Source of the DNA: Acinetobacter sp.
GTDB taxonomy: Bacteria; Pseudomonadota; Gammaproteobacteria; Pseudomonadales; Moraxellaceae
Direction of reading: 5' to 3'
DNA length: 9,721 bases
Assembly (NCBI GenBank): GCA_030152605.1
Contig: JASLJB010000088.1
Span: forward strand, 1 to 9,721
The notes under the pieces are model-generated. The model saw only the letters and a program-made list of their open reading frames with translations, did no database searches and was not told where the DNA came from. This document shows positions 1 through 6,206 of this stretch, in pieces. How positions within the stretch are numbered: position 1 is the stretch's first letter; every line of letters begins with the position of its first letter. Both the position numbers and the translations under genes were made by a program.

Positions 1-375
1 GAGCTTAAGCCCTTGTAGGGATTGGTTTAAGGCTTTGAGTTGTAGTTTGATTTGATCCACGCTTTGTTTGAGGTCGGCGCTATCGGTACTGTCGAGGGCT
101 TGCTCTAAGTCGTTTTGGCTTTGCTTAAGCTGTTGAATATAGCTGCTAGATTGTTGCTGCATCATGGCGACATCACGCACGATATATAGCATATTGCCGC
201 TTTGATAGCCACTGAGTTTTTGATCCGTGTCTGAGTTGTTGTGCTGTGTATTCATTTCAGATTCGGGATCTGCCGAGGCCGTTGCATCGTCGGGCGATGG
301 TGAACATGCCGCTAAACTCAAACTGATCGCAACCACTGCACATGCCGCAATATGTCGCCGCATACGCGTTTGCAT
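1..375 (-). CDS. Putative lipoprotein of unknown function, N-terminal 125 residues (C-terminus beyond the left edge)
   Basis: The reverse strand stays open from an ATG at 375 to the window edge in phase. The protein starts with a basic n-region (QTRMRRH), a hydrophobic stretch and a lipobox LAAC, so it is a secreted lipoprotein anchored through that Cys. Ser follows the Cys, which in the E. coli sorting rule favours the outer membrane. An acidic, Ser/Asp-rich linker comes next, then Gln- and Leu-rich sequence with heptad-like spacing (around residues 75-125) that looks like an alpha-helical coiled coil. In-frame ATGs at 399 and 363 are alternative starts; none has a strong Shine-Dalgarno, and 375 gives the most normal signal peptide. 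A TATAGT -10-like hexamer lies at 434-439 with no good -35. I do not recognise the family and propose no function. Confidence 0.75.
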   Translation of the reverse strand, partial: MQTRMRRHIAACAVVAISLSLAACSPSPDDATASADPESEMNTQHNNSDTDQKLSGYQSGNMLYIVRDVAMMQQQSSSYIQQLKQSQNDLEQALDSTDSADLKQSVDQIKLQLKALNQSLQGLKL

Positions 376-465
376 CGAGTATAAAACCTTGGAATACATC
401 ATCAAAATACAACTCAGATTAAGACAGAGGATCACTATAAATCTGAAATGTGTAAAAAACGAGTA

Positions 466-528
466 GCAATTGCAAAGCAATAACAGTTTGGCTGTTCGTG
501 GTTGATCTCAGTACGCGAGCGCACTGAG
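466..528. repeat. Cluster of three short hairpins between the peroxidase and lipoprotein genes
   Basis: Three inverted repeats lie nearly end to end: ATTGC/GCAAT (469-481, 3-base loop), AACAG/CTGTT (482-496, 5-base loop), and CTCAGT/ACTGAG (507-528) with an inner CGC/GCG extension. None is followed by a T run on either strand, so they are not standard intrinsic terminators. On the minus strand they follow the peroxidase stop codon and precede the first lipoprotein gene. They may end or stabilise the peroxidase mRNA, or form part of the lipoprotein leader. Confidence 0.45.
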
Positions 529-562
529 AGCAAAGTAAAAATAAAGAATTGATGTTTAAGCT

Positions 563-1108
563 TTAAGCCTTTAACTCTTTTTCGATCGCTTCCAACAAGC
601 GAGGATCATCTGCCGTGATGTCTGGTGCAAAACGTGCGACCACTTCACCATTTTTATTCACCAAGAATTTTTCAAAGTTCCAGAGCACTTCAGGTTTTGG
701 GTTTGGGGTTAAGCCATATTCGACCAGATCTTTCCACCACGGGCCTTCACCGATACGTTCTGGGATGGCTTGGGTCAGGGTTTGATAGAGTGGGTGCTTA
801 TCTTCACCGGCCACTGAAATTTTGGCAAATAATGGAAAATGAACATCATAATTCACCGAACAGAACTGTTCGATCTCTGCATTGCTGCCGGGTTCTTGTT
901 GCAAAAAGTTATTGGCAGGGAAGCCGAGGATTTCGAGTCCGTCGTGTTGCTTGTCTTGATAAAGTTTTTCCAAGCCTTGGTATTGTGGTGTCAGACCACA
1001 TTTTGACGCAACGTTGACCAAGAGCAAGACTTTGCCTTGATATTGATTGAGCGTGGTGCTTTCACCTGCAATGCTGTTGAGTGCAATGTTATAAACGGAG
1101 TGACTCAT
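563..1108 (-). CDS. btuE: Glutathione peroxidase family protein, BtuE-type thiol peroxidase
   Basis: This is a 181-residue peroxidase of the thioredoxin fold, close in length and layout to E. coli BtuE (183 residues). It should reduce hydrogen and organic hydroperoxides with thiol reductant in the cytoplasm or periplasm; no signal peptide is seen. The family tetrad is present: peroxidatic Cys37 in NVASKCGLTPQY, Gln71 in QQEPGS, and Trp143-Asn144 in LWNFEKFLV. Cys83 (EQFCSV) lies where the resolving Cys of thioredoxin-dependent relatives lies. The usual FPCNQF motif reads FPANNF (63-68), so the second conserved Cys is Ala. Catalytic Cys rather than selenocysteine is encoded. The ATG has a weak AGG about 9 bases upstream. 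The gene seems to be transcribed alone, since the upstream lipoprotein gene ends in a strong terminator. Peroxidase family membership is very sure; the physiological reductant is not known. Confidence 0.95.
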   Translation of the reverse strand: MSHSVYNIALNSIAGESTTLNQYQGKVLLLVNVASKCGLTPQYQGLEKLYQDKQHDGLEILGFPANNFLQQEPGSNAEIEQFCSVNYDVHFPLFAKISVAGEDKHPLYQTLTQAIPERIGEGPWWKDLVEYGLTPNPKPEVLWNFEKFLVNKNGEVVARFAPDITADDPRLLEAIEKELKA

Positions 1109-1205
1109 GTGTATGCCTGATCAGAATAAATAATAATACTCATGTTTTAACGAGATTTATCCGTGCTCACAAGCACTTTTCTGATCATTTTACTTTTTAA
1201 AAGCC

Positions 1206-1234
1206 AAAAAAACGCGCAAGTCGAAACTTGCGCG
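1206..1234 (-). terminator. Rho-independent terminator of the small lipoprotein gene
   Basis: A perfect 8-bp stem (CGCGCAAG/CTTGCGCG, 1213-1220 and 1227-1234) with a 6-base loop is followed on the minus strand by seven T (1206-1212). It begins 19 bases after the stop codon of the lipoprotein gene. Stem, loop and T-tract are all textbook. Confidence 0.93.
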
Positions 1235-1252
1235 ATTGGGTCGAGCAAAGCC

Positions 1253-1762
1253 TTATTTTGCTTCAGCGACTTTGGCTTGCAATGCTTGCATATCTGCCAT
1301 CAGTTGCTGCTGTAACTCATTTGATTTTTTGCTGAGTTCCATGATTTTTGCTTGATCAGGTTTAGCTGTCATACCGGCTTCAGTCAATTCAACGCTGATC
1401 TTGTTGGTTTCTGTCATTTTATTGCGGACAGCATCAACTTCAGAACTTTTTAGCGCGAGGCCTTTTAAGTCATTGTTGAAAGATTCAACAGCATCTTTCA
1501 TGCCTTTAAGCACAGCATCAACCGCTGCTTTATCATTCTTTTGAGCTGCTTCGAGTAGTTTAGTTTGAAACTCCATCGCTTCTTGTGCTTTGGTTTGAGA
1601 GATCGCTTCAATTGAAGCCAAATCCGCTTTAATATCCGCTGCAACGTTTTGACTCAAGCTGACAGCAGCAGCGGTTGTGCCATTGCTTTCGTTTGGTTTT
1701 TTATCACAGGCAGTCAGGGTGAATGCTGTGGCGCAGAGTGTCGCGATGAGTAGTTTCTTCAT
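1253..1762 (-). CDS. Small alpha-helical lipoprotein of unknown function
   Basis: A 169-residue protein with a classic type II signal peptide (MKK, hydrophobic core, lipobox LTAC with the lipidated Cys19). The mature part is almost wholly charged, Ala/Lys/Glu/Gln-rich sequence with long predicted helices (about 40-169) and repeated heptad-like spacing, so a coiled-coil or helical-bundle protein is likely. Residues +2 and +3 are Asp-Lys; Asp at +2 is the inner-membrane retention signal in E. coli, but that rule may not hold in this genus. The start is firm: AAGGA lies 7 bases before the ATG. It is a single-gene unit with its own -10 box and a strong terminator. I do not recognise a named family. 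The helical, soluble look would fit a periplasmic stress or scaffold protein, but that is only a guess. Confidence 0.88.
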   Translation of the reverse strand: MKKLLIATLCATAFTLTACDKKPNESNGTTAAAVSLSQNVAADIKADLASIEAISQTKAQEAMEFQTKLLEAAQKNDKAAVDAVLKGMKDAVESFNNDLKGLALKSSEVDAVRNKMTETNKISVELTEAGMTAKPDQAKIMELSKKSNELQQQLMADMQALQAKVAEAK

Positions 1763-1806
1763 TGTGTTATCCTTCTTGCGGTCGGTTTATTGCACAATTT
1801 AAGTGA

Positions 1807-1812
1807 ATTATA
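1807..1812 (-). promoter_or_regulatory. Consensus -10 (TATAAT) of the small lipoprotein gene
   Basis: The minus strand reads TATAAT exactly, 45 bases before the ATG at 1762, which would give a leader of roughly 38 bases holding the good Shine-Dalgarno. No recognisable -35 lies 16-18 bases upstream; the spacer is T-rich. The -10 match is seen directly, and promoter function is inferred. Confidence 0.5.
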
Positions 1813-1860
1813 CAAATTAAAAAATAGGCTCTCTTCAGCGATGAATATCAACACATGGGA

Positions 1861-1894
1861 GATCATGAAGCACACATCTTAGTGCTTGCTGATC
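1861..1894. repeat. Imperfect 34-base inverted repeat in the intergenic region
   Basis: GATCA (1861-1865) pairs with TGATC (1890-1894), and AAGCAC (1868-1873) with GTGCTT (1882-1887), separated by a 2x2 internal loop and an 8-base apical loop. It lies past the 3' end of the AraC-family gene and upstream of the lipoprotein -10. No T run follows on either strand, so it is not a plain intrinsic terminator. It could slow or process the AraC-gene transcript or bind a regulator. Confidence 0.4.
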
Positions 1895-1945
1895 AATTTG
1901 TGTATATATGGTGATGAATAATAACAAAAAACCAAATTAATAAAT

Positions 1946-2755
1946 TTAAGCATCGCGCATCTGAGCAGGGGTTTGGCCGGTATAACGTTTGAAAAAATCG
2001 ATAAAACTTGAACTGTGTTGGTAGCCCAAATCATAGCCAATTTTTTTAATTGTCACGCCTTGGCGTAGTTCAGCAATGGCATAAATAATCTTGGCTCGAT
2101 TGCGCCATTCCGAAATGGGGAGCTGCAGTTGCTGCTGACTCAAGCGTAGGATGTGCCGTTCGCTGACATCGAAGTCGGCCAAGATCTGCTGCAAACTGTG
2201 CTTAAAACGTGCCGGCTGAGACAGCTGTTTTAGGATCGGCTCAAGACTTGGATGATGTGATTGCGGTAGGTATTGATCATAGGCGGGTGCTTGTTGGATT
2301 TGATCAAACAGCACACGCAGCAGATTACCTTGATAATCGCGATCACGAGATGGGTGCTGCTGTTGCGTCGAGAGTGTGGTCGCTGAGTGTGAGTTGGCGT
2401 GCGGATCAGTTGATGCTTTAAGCCTGAGTAATTCCGCCACGGTATGTCTGAAAAAGGGTTGGATACTCAAGGTCTTGCAGCTGCTTGAAAGCTGTTGGCA
2501 CAACTCGGGATGGATACGAATACAAATATAATGCGTGGTATGTACATCGATTGCGGTTGAGCAGTGAGCGGTATGCGGTGGAATCCAAATCCCATAATTC
2601 GGTGGTGATAAATACTTTTGCTCTGCAATCGAAAACTCAAGTAGGCCATTCAAACTGAAATTAAAATCGCCCCATAAACTACTGTGCTGGGTGATGACCT
2701 CATCTTTTTGATAGTGGAACTCTTCGATTTCAATCCACTGCTTTAGATCTTGCAT
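1946..2755 (-). CDS. AraC/XylS-family transcriptional regulator with N-terminal cupin-type sensor domain
   Basis: A 269-residue cytoplasmic regulator. Residues about 10-90 look like the beta-rich cupin sensor of AraC proteins (GIWIPPHTAHCS at about 55-66 is the typical motif). A low-complexity Ser/His/Gln/Thr linker follows at about 114-140. The C-terminal DNA-binding domain has two helix-turn-helix units: about 186-211 (HSLQQILADFDVSERHILRL) and about 235-267, ending in the signature GYDLGYQHSSSFIDFFKRYTG with TPAQMR. An earlier in-frame GTG (2773) and ATG (2764) exist, but AAGGA sits 8 bases before the ATG at 2755, so that start is preferred. The gene is divergent from an EamA transporter gene 198 bases away, a layout that usually means the regulator controls the exporter (the E. 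coli NimR/NimT pair is one example). The inducing ligand cannot be read from the sequence. Confidence 0.92.
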   Translation of the reverse strand: MQDLKQWIEIEEFHYQKDEVITQHSSLWGDFNFSLNGLLEFSIAEQKYLSPPNYGIWIPPHTAHCSTAIDVHTTHYICIRIHPELCQQLSSSCKTLSIQPFFRHTVAELLRLKASTDPHANSHSATTLSTQQQHPSRDRDYQGNLLRVLFDQIQQAPAYDQYLPQSHHPSLEPILKQLSQPARFKHSLQQILADFDVSERHILRLSQQQLQLPISEWRNRAKIIYAIAELRQGVTIKKIGYDLGYQHSSSFIDFFKRYTGQTPAQMRDA

Positions 2756-2763
2756 TGATTGCA

Positions 2764-2768
2764 TCCTT
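2764..2768 (-). promoter_or_regulatory. Shine-Dalgarno that decides the start of the AraC-family gene
   Basis: The minus strand carries AAGGA 8 bases before the ATG at 2755. The two upstream in-frame start codons (GTG 2773, ATG 2764) overlap or abut this site and have no Shine-Dalgarno of their own. This supports a protein six residues shorter than the longest open frame. Confidence 0.7.
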
Positions 2769-2786
2769 CCCACTCAAGCTGATGAC

Positions 2787-2815
2787 GATGTTGAGCATGA
2801 CCTGAAATTTGTCAA
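2787..2815 (-). promoter_or_regulatory. Possible promoter of the AraC-family gene
   Basis: A perfect TTGACA (-35) lies at 2810-2815 on the minus strand. Seventeen bases downstream the hexamer is AACATC (2787-2792), a poor -10. The start would fall near 2780, giving a leader of about 25 bases that includes the Shine-Dalgarno. The -35 is striking and the -10 weak, as in promoters that need an activator or are self-regulated. Confidence 0.3.
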
Positions 2816-2880
2816 CATACAACAGCTGTGTGGCCTGTGCTGAGGGATCGCGTTAAACATGTCTTGATTGGGTTATTAAT

Positions 2881-2912
2881 GTCTGAAATAACGTATTTAA
2901 ATAAAATCAGAC
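2881..2912. promoter_or_regulatory. Spaced inverted repeat, candidate operator in the regulator/transporter intergenic region
   Basis: GTCTGA (2881-2886) and TCAGAC (2907-2912) are exact inverted copies separated by 20 AT-rich bases. A third half-site, GTCTG, occurs at 2929-2933, close to the transporter start codon. The position upstream of the transporter gene fits an operator for the divergent AraC-family protein. Such proteins more often bind direct repeats, so the assignment is tentative. No convincing sigma-70 promoter for the transporter was found nearby; TTGATT at 2913-2918 has only a weak partner. Confidence 0.35.
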
Positions 2913-2953
2913 TTGATTGAAAATAGCAGTCTGTTCTATTCAGGGTAAAAGTC

Positions 2954-3877
2954 ATGCATCTCAAATCTAATCAGCACTGGTGGGCTTTCGCACTACCGGT
3001 GGTGGCGGTATTAATATGGTCGATGAATATTGCAGTCACACGTTATGTTGCTGATTATATTTCGCCAGTCAGTATTAGTTTCTATCGCTGGTTGGTGGCT
3101 TTTATTCTTCTGACCCCTTTTATGGCCTATAAGGTTTATCAACAACGACATTTGATTCGCGAGCACTTTTTCCAATTTGCAGTATTGAGTGCTTTTGGAA
3201 TGGTGTTATATCAGGGCTTATCTTATAGCGCGGCGCATTATACCTCCGCCACCAATATGGGGATTATCAACGCCTTTATTCCGATCTTTACTATCTTTGT
3301 TTCGATGGCGATTTTAAAAGATATTCCCAATCGTTTTGCGGTCATCGGCAGTTTATTGTCCTTGTTTGGCTTGATGTATGTGATGGGGCAAGGTGATTTT
3401 GCCAGTCTATTAAATCTCGGTGGCCATTCTGGTGACGTGATTATGCTGTTCGCGGTATTTTTCTATGCCTTCTATGGGGTATTTTTGAAAAAGTGGCAAC
3501 TCAAAGTGCCATTGATGATCAGCTTATATATTCAGATCGCCTTTGCACTGATTTATCATTTACCGTTTATTCTGTGGTTTGGTCTTGATCCGATCGACAG
3601 TCAAAATGCCGCCAGTGTGTTATATGCCGGGGTATTTCCATCATTGATCGCACCGTTATTGTGGATGATGGCGGTACAAAGTATTGGCCCCAATCAAACC
3701 AGTATTTTTATGAATCTTATGCCGATTTTTACTGCGATCATTGCCAGTTTGTGGTTGGCAGAATCATGGACGATTTATCATACGGTGGGTGGTTTAATTA
3801 TCTTGGTTGGTATTGCGATGGCGCAAAAGAAAACCCCAGTCAAAGCAGCGAAAGCATCAGCAGTGGATCAGGCTTAA
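2954..3877 (+). CDS. EamA-family (drug/metabolite transporter superfamily) permease, ten membrane segments
   Basis: A 307-residue inner-membrane protein made of two EamA repeats of five helices each. Hydrophobic segments lie near residues 9-33, 37-62, 72-97, 99-121, 127-146, 160-181, 185-211, 219-245, 249-268 and 273-292, followed by a short basic, Ala/Lys-rich cytoplasmic tail. Family marks are the early W-x-x-N-x-x-x-T-R stretch (WSMNIAVTR, 22-30), a Ser/Tyr/Arg-rich helix 2 (SFYRW), and the end of helix 9 and start of helix 10 with LAESWTIYHTVGG (268-280). AGGG lies 7-8 bases before the ATG. These proteins export or import small metabolites, amino acids or drugs by proton-coupled or exchange transport; the substrate cannot be told from sequence. 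Divergence from an AraC-family gene suggests inducible export of the regulator's ligand. A strong terminator follows. Confidence 0.93.
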   Translation: MHLKSNQHWWAFALPVVAVLIWSMNIAVTRYVADYISPVSISFYRWLVAFILLTPFMAYKVYQQRHLIREHFFQFAVLSAFGMVLYQGLSYSAAHYTSATNMGIINAFIPIFTIFVSMAILKDIPNRFAVIGSLLSLFGLMYVMGQGDFASLLNLGGHSGDVIMLFAVFFYAFYGVFLKKWQLKVPLMISLYIQIAFALIYHLPFILWFGLDPIDSQNAASVLYAGVFPSLIAPLLWMMAVQSIGPNQTSIFMNLMPIFTAIIASLWLAESWTIYHTVGGLIILVGIAMAQKKTPVKAAKASAVDQA

Positions 3878-3926
3878 TACTTCTGAATCGTGATGATGCG
3901 CTGAGCATTATTAGATCGCAGAGCGT

Positions 3927-3957
3927 AAAAAACCGAGCAGATCTGCTCGGTTTTTTT
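3927..3957. terminator. Bidirectional rho-independent terminator
   Basis: CCGAGCAGATCTGCTCGG (3933-3950) is an 18-base perfect palindrome. It is preceded by six A (3927-3932) and followed by seven T (3951-3957), so it works as a terminator in both directions. It ends the plus-strand EamA gene (stop at 3877) and the minus-strand copper receptor gene (stop at 3984), which converge here. Confidence 0.95.
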
Positions 3958-3983
3958 AGATTTTTAAATCGACTGTTGAGGGT

Positions 3984-6140
3984 TTAGAACTTCATACTCA
4001 TACGCGCCCAATAGTTACGACCGATATTATTAAACTGTTGATCGGCAGCTAGACCGACACCAGCATTACCCATTTTATTCAAGTGCTCTTTATAGTTGCT
4101 GTCGAGCAAGTTATCGATGCCGACTGAGAGATCGATGCCTTGGGTCAGGTTATAAGTGGCATTCAAGGCGAGGGTATTGAAGGAATCGCTTTTACCCACA
4201 TCATAGCCGACGATATTACCATCACCTTGGCTAATGCGGTTTTGTGAAGCAACTACGCGCCAAAGTAGACCGACATTATATTTGTCTTCCACATAACGTA
4301 GATTGACACGGCCTTCTAGCGGTGCGATTTGTGCCAATGGGCGACTGTCATCTTTGTTCTTGCCCCATGCATACATGGCACTGACATCGGCTTGGATTTG
4401 ATCAGTAAATTCATAACCAACACCAGCTTCAGCACCCGCAATGGTGGCATCAACATTACGACTCTGTGCTTTACCATCCACATAGCGCATCAAGATAAAG
4501 TCTTTGATCATGCCAACATAGCCAGAACCCCAGGCATTGAATGCTCCATGCTCAAACTGAGTCCCAAAATCAAGTTGGGTGGTTTTTTCATTATTGAGGT
4601 GATCAAAGGTGCTGGCTTTAGGGACATAGTAGGTGCTGCTAAACAATTCCCAATAATCCGGCACACGTTCAACGTAGCCGACACCGATGTAGTTTTTTAG
4701 ACCGTGATCAGCCATCTCATTTTCGAGACGGATAAAGCCACTTGGTAAGGTTTCTTTGCGTGTCGCACCTGCTTTAAAATCATTGATCTTGGTTTGATCG
4801 AGTCGTGCACCACTGATGAGGCTGTTGCTGTCATTCAGTGGATAAGTCATTTCAGCAAAAGCGCCATAGGACTGGAACTTCATATTGGTAAAGAAGGGCA
4901 TATTCATCTGTGGCATAGCGCCACCATGTTTATTTTGCTGGGAATCGATTCCAGTGATGACACTGAGTTTATCCCATTCCAGATTCATACTGGCACGCGC
5001 ATTGAGGGTGCGACGAGTGACTTGCATTTCTGATGGACCTTTCATTGAACCATGATCCATATCGCCGTGGCCCATATTCCCATGATCCATACTACCGTGA
5101 CCCATATCATTATGGGCATCGTGATTCATAGCATTATGATTCATCGCGCCGCCCATATTGTCGTGGTCCATATTTTTATGGCCCATGTTGCCATGACCGC
5201 TGCTTGAATCCATCTTCGGTGGAGTGCGTAAGCGGAAGTTGTCCATCACATGATCATTATAGCTATAGTCCACTTGAGCATTGATTTGTTTAATCACTTC
5301 AGAGACATTTTTCTTTTGCAGATTGAGGCCGAGACTCTCGCGTGCAAATTTAGAGCCATCCATTTCACGGCCTGCATAGACCGCCTCACCATCACTTTTA
5401 CCACCTTTGAGTTCGACCCAAGTATCTTCATTCGGCGTCCAACCTATTGCGAGGTCGGCATTCCACTTTTCCCAATCTGATGGCACGCTGTTGCCATTGC
5501 CATCTTTGTAGCTATCAGAGACTGAACGACTGGTATTCAAACGCGCATATTTGGTTTCATCACCGATTGCGGCTTCAACATTATGATCGAGGCGACCATA
5601 TGAACCCATCAATACACTGGCTTGACCACGATAAGGTTTGTCTGCGCTAAGTTTTTCAGGCTCACGCTCAAAGCTGACGGTCGCAGCAGAACCTGTATGC
5701 GCATATTGTACGGTTTGTGGGCCTTTGACCACGGTGATGCGATCGTAGCTTTCAGGCGAAATATAACTTGCAGGGTTGTCCATACGGCTCGGACAAGCAC
5801 CTAAGTTTTCTGTGCCGTCGGTGATAATTTTAATCCGCGAACCAAACATGCCGCGGAAGGTAACGTCGCTGTTGGCGCCACCATTTTTGATTTGGTTAAA
5901 ACCAATAATATTTTGTAAATAGGCTGAACCATCCACTGCAGGAATCGGTTGTATAGCTTGTTTGGGATCGGCATGTACGATCAAACCATTGCCGTCATTC
6001 GCACTCTGTGCGGTGACCACGATCGGCGCAAGTTGAGTGGTGCTAGGATGTTGTTGTTCGTTTGCTGCCGCAGTCACTGAATAGCTGGCAATCACGATCG
6101 CAGCCGCTAAAGGCTGTAAATAAAAAGTAGGCTGTGCCAT
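3984..6140 (-). CDS. TonB-dependent outer-membrane copper receptor, OprC/NosA type
   Basis: A 718-residue TonB-dependent receptor that should take up copper across the outer membrane using TonB-ExbBD energy. It has a Sec signal peptide (cleavage near Ala26), a TonB box APIVVTA (39-44), a plug domain (about 60-160, with GAC and VKGPQTVQYAHTG) and a 22-strand type barrel ending in the C-terminal Phe718 (MSMKF). Two motifs match the copper site described for Pseudomonas OprC: CxxxM (Cys116-Met120, ACPSRM) and HxM (His297-Met299, DHVM). Directly after the latter is a 60-residue insert with nine H-x-x-M units (316-366). The ATG has GAGAG 9 bases upstream. The gene lies 66 bases after a DUF2946-type gene on the same strand, probably one operon, and ends at the shared bidirectional terminator. 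Copper specificity is well supported by motifs but not shown by experiment here. Confidence 0.93.
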   Translation of the reverse strand: MAQPTFYLQPLAAAIVIASYSVTAAANEQQHPSTTQLAPIVVTAQSANDGNGLIVHADPKQAIQPIPAVDGSAYLQNIIGFNQIKNGGANSDVTFRGMFGSRIKIITDGTENLGACPSRMDNPASYISPESYDRITVVKGPQTVQYAHTGSAATVSFEREPEKLSADKPYRGQASVLMGSYGRLDHNVEAAIGDETKYARLNTSRSVSDSYKDGNGNSVPSDWEKWNADLAIGWTPNEDTWVELKGGKSDGEAVYAGREMDGSKFARESLGLNLQKKNVSEVIKQINAQVDYSYNDHVMDNFRLRTPPKMDSSSGHGNMGHKNMDHDNMGGAMNHNAMNHDAHNDMGHGSMDHGNMGHGDMDHGSMKGPSEMQVTRRTLNARASMNLEWDKLSVITGIDSQQNKHGGAMPQMNMPFFTNMKFQSYGAFAEMTYPLNDSNSLISGARLDQTKINDFKAGATRKETLPSGFIRLENEMADHGLKNYIGVGYVERVPDYWELFSSTYYVPKASTFDHLNNEKTTQLDFGTQFEHGAFNAWGSGYVGMIKDFILMRYVDGKAQSRNVDATIAGAEAGVGYEFTDQIQADVSAMYAWGKNKDDSRPLAQIAPLEGRVNLRYVEDKYNVGLLWRVVASQNRISQGDGNIVGYDVGKSDSFNTLALNATYNLTQGIDLSVGIDNLLDSNYKEHLNKMGNAGVGLAADQQFNNIGRNYWARMSMKF
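5043..5195 (-). repeat. Met/His-rich pentapeptide-like repeat inside the copper receptor gene
   Basis: This DNA encodes residues 316-366 of the receptor. It contains nine H-x-x-M units (for example HGNM, HKNM, HDNM, HNAM, HGSM), most spaced five residues apart. Counting from residue 311, there are ten His and ten Met in 56 residues, with Gly, Asn and Asp filling the rest. At DNA level this gives recurring cat/cca-rich 15-base units. It follows the HxM copper ligand motif, so it probably forms a flexible extracellular loop that gathers copper ions. Confidence 0.85.
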
Positions 6141-6206
6141 GTGTAATATCTCTCATACATCAATAAAAACAAGGTGAGGGTCGCGAAGACCCCAGATCGC
6201 TTTGAT

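Noticed and set aside
625..1017. 130-codon plus-strand frame opposite the peroxidase gene
   Set aside because: It is antisense to a highly conserved enzyme gene, with no motif or Shine-Dalgarno of note.
1163..1176. GTGCT/AGCAC hairpin followed by four T on the plus strand
   Set aside because: No plus-strand gene ends there, and the stem is only 5 bp. It lies in the leader region of the peroxidase gene and is probably chance.
2771..2773. GTG start giving a 275-residue AraC-family protein
   Set aside because: This start has no Shine-Dalgarno, whereas the ATG at 2755 has AAGGA at ideal spacing.
3927..3957. Long perfect palindrome considered as an attachment site or operator
   Set aside because: Flanking A and T runs and its place between two convergent genes show a bidirectional terminator.
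5043..5195. Short regular DNA repeats taken as a possible CRISPR array
   Set aside because: The repeats are about 15 bases, have no spacers, and translate in frame as H-x-x-M units within the copper receptor.
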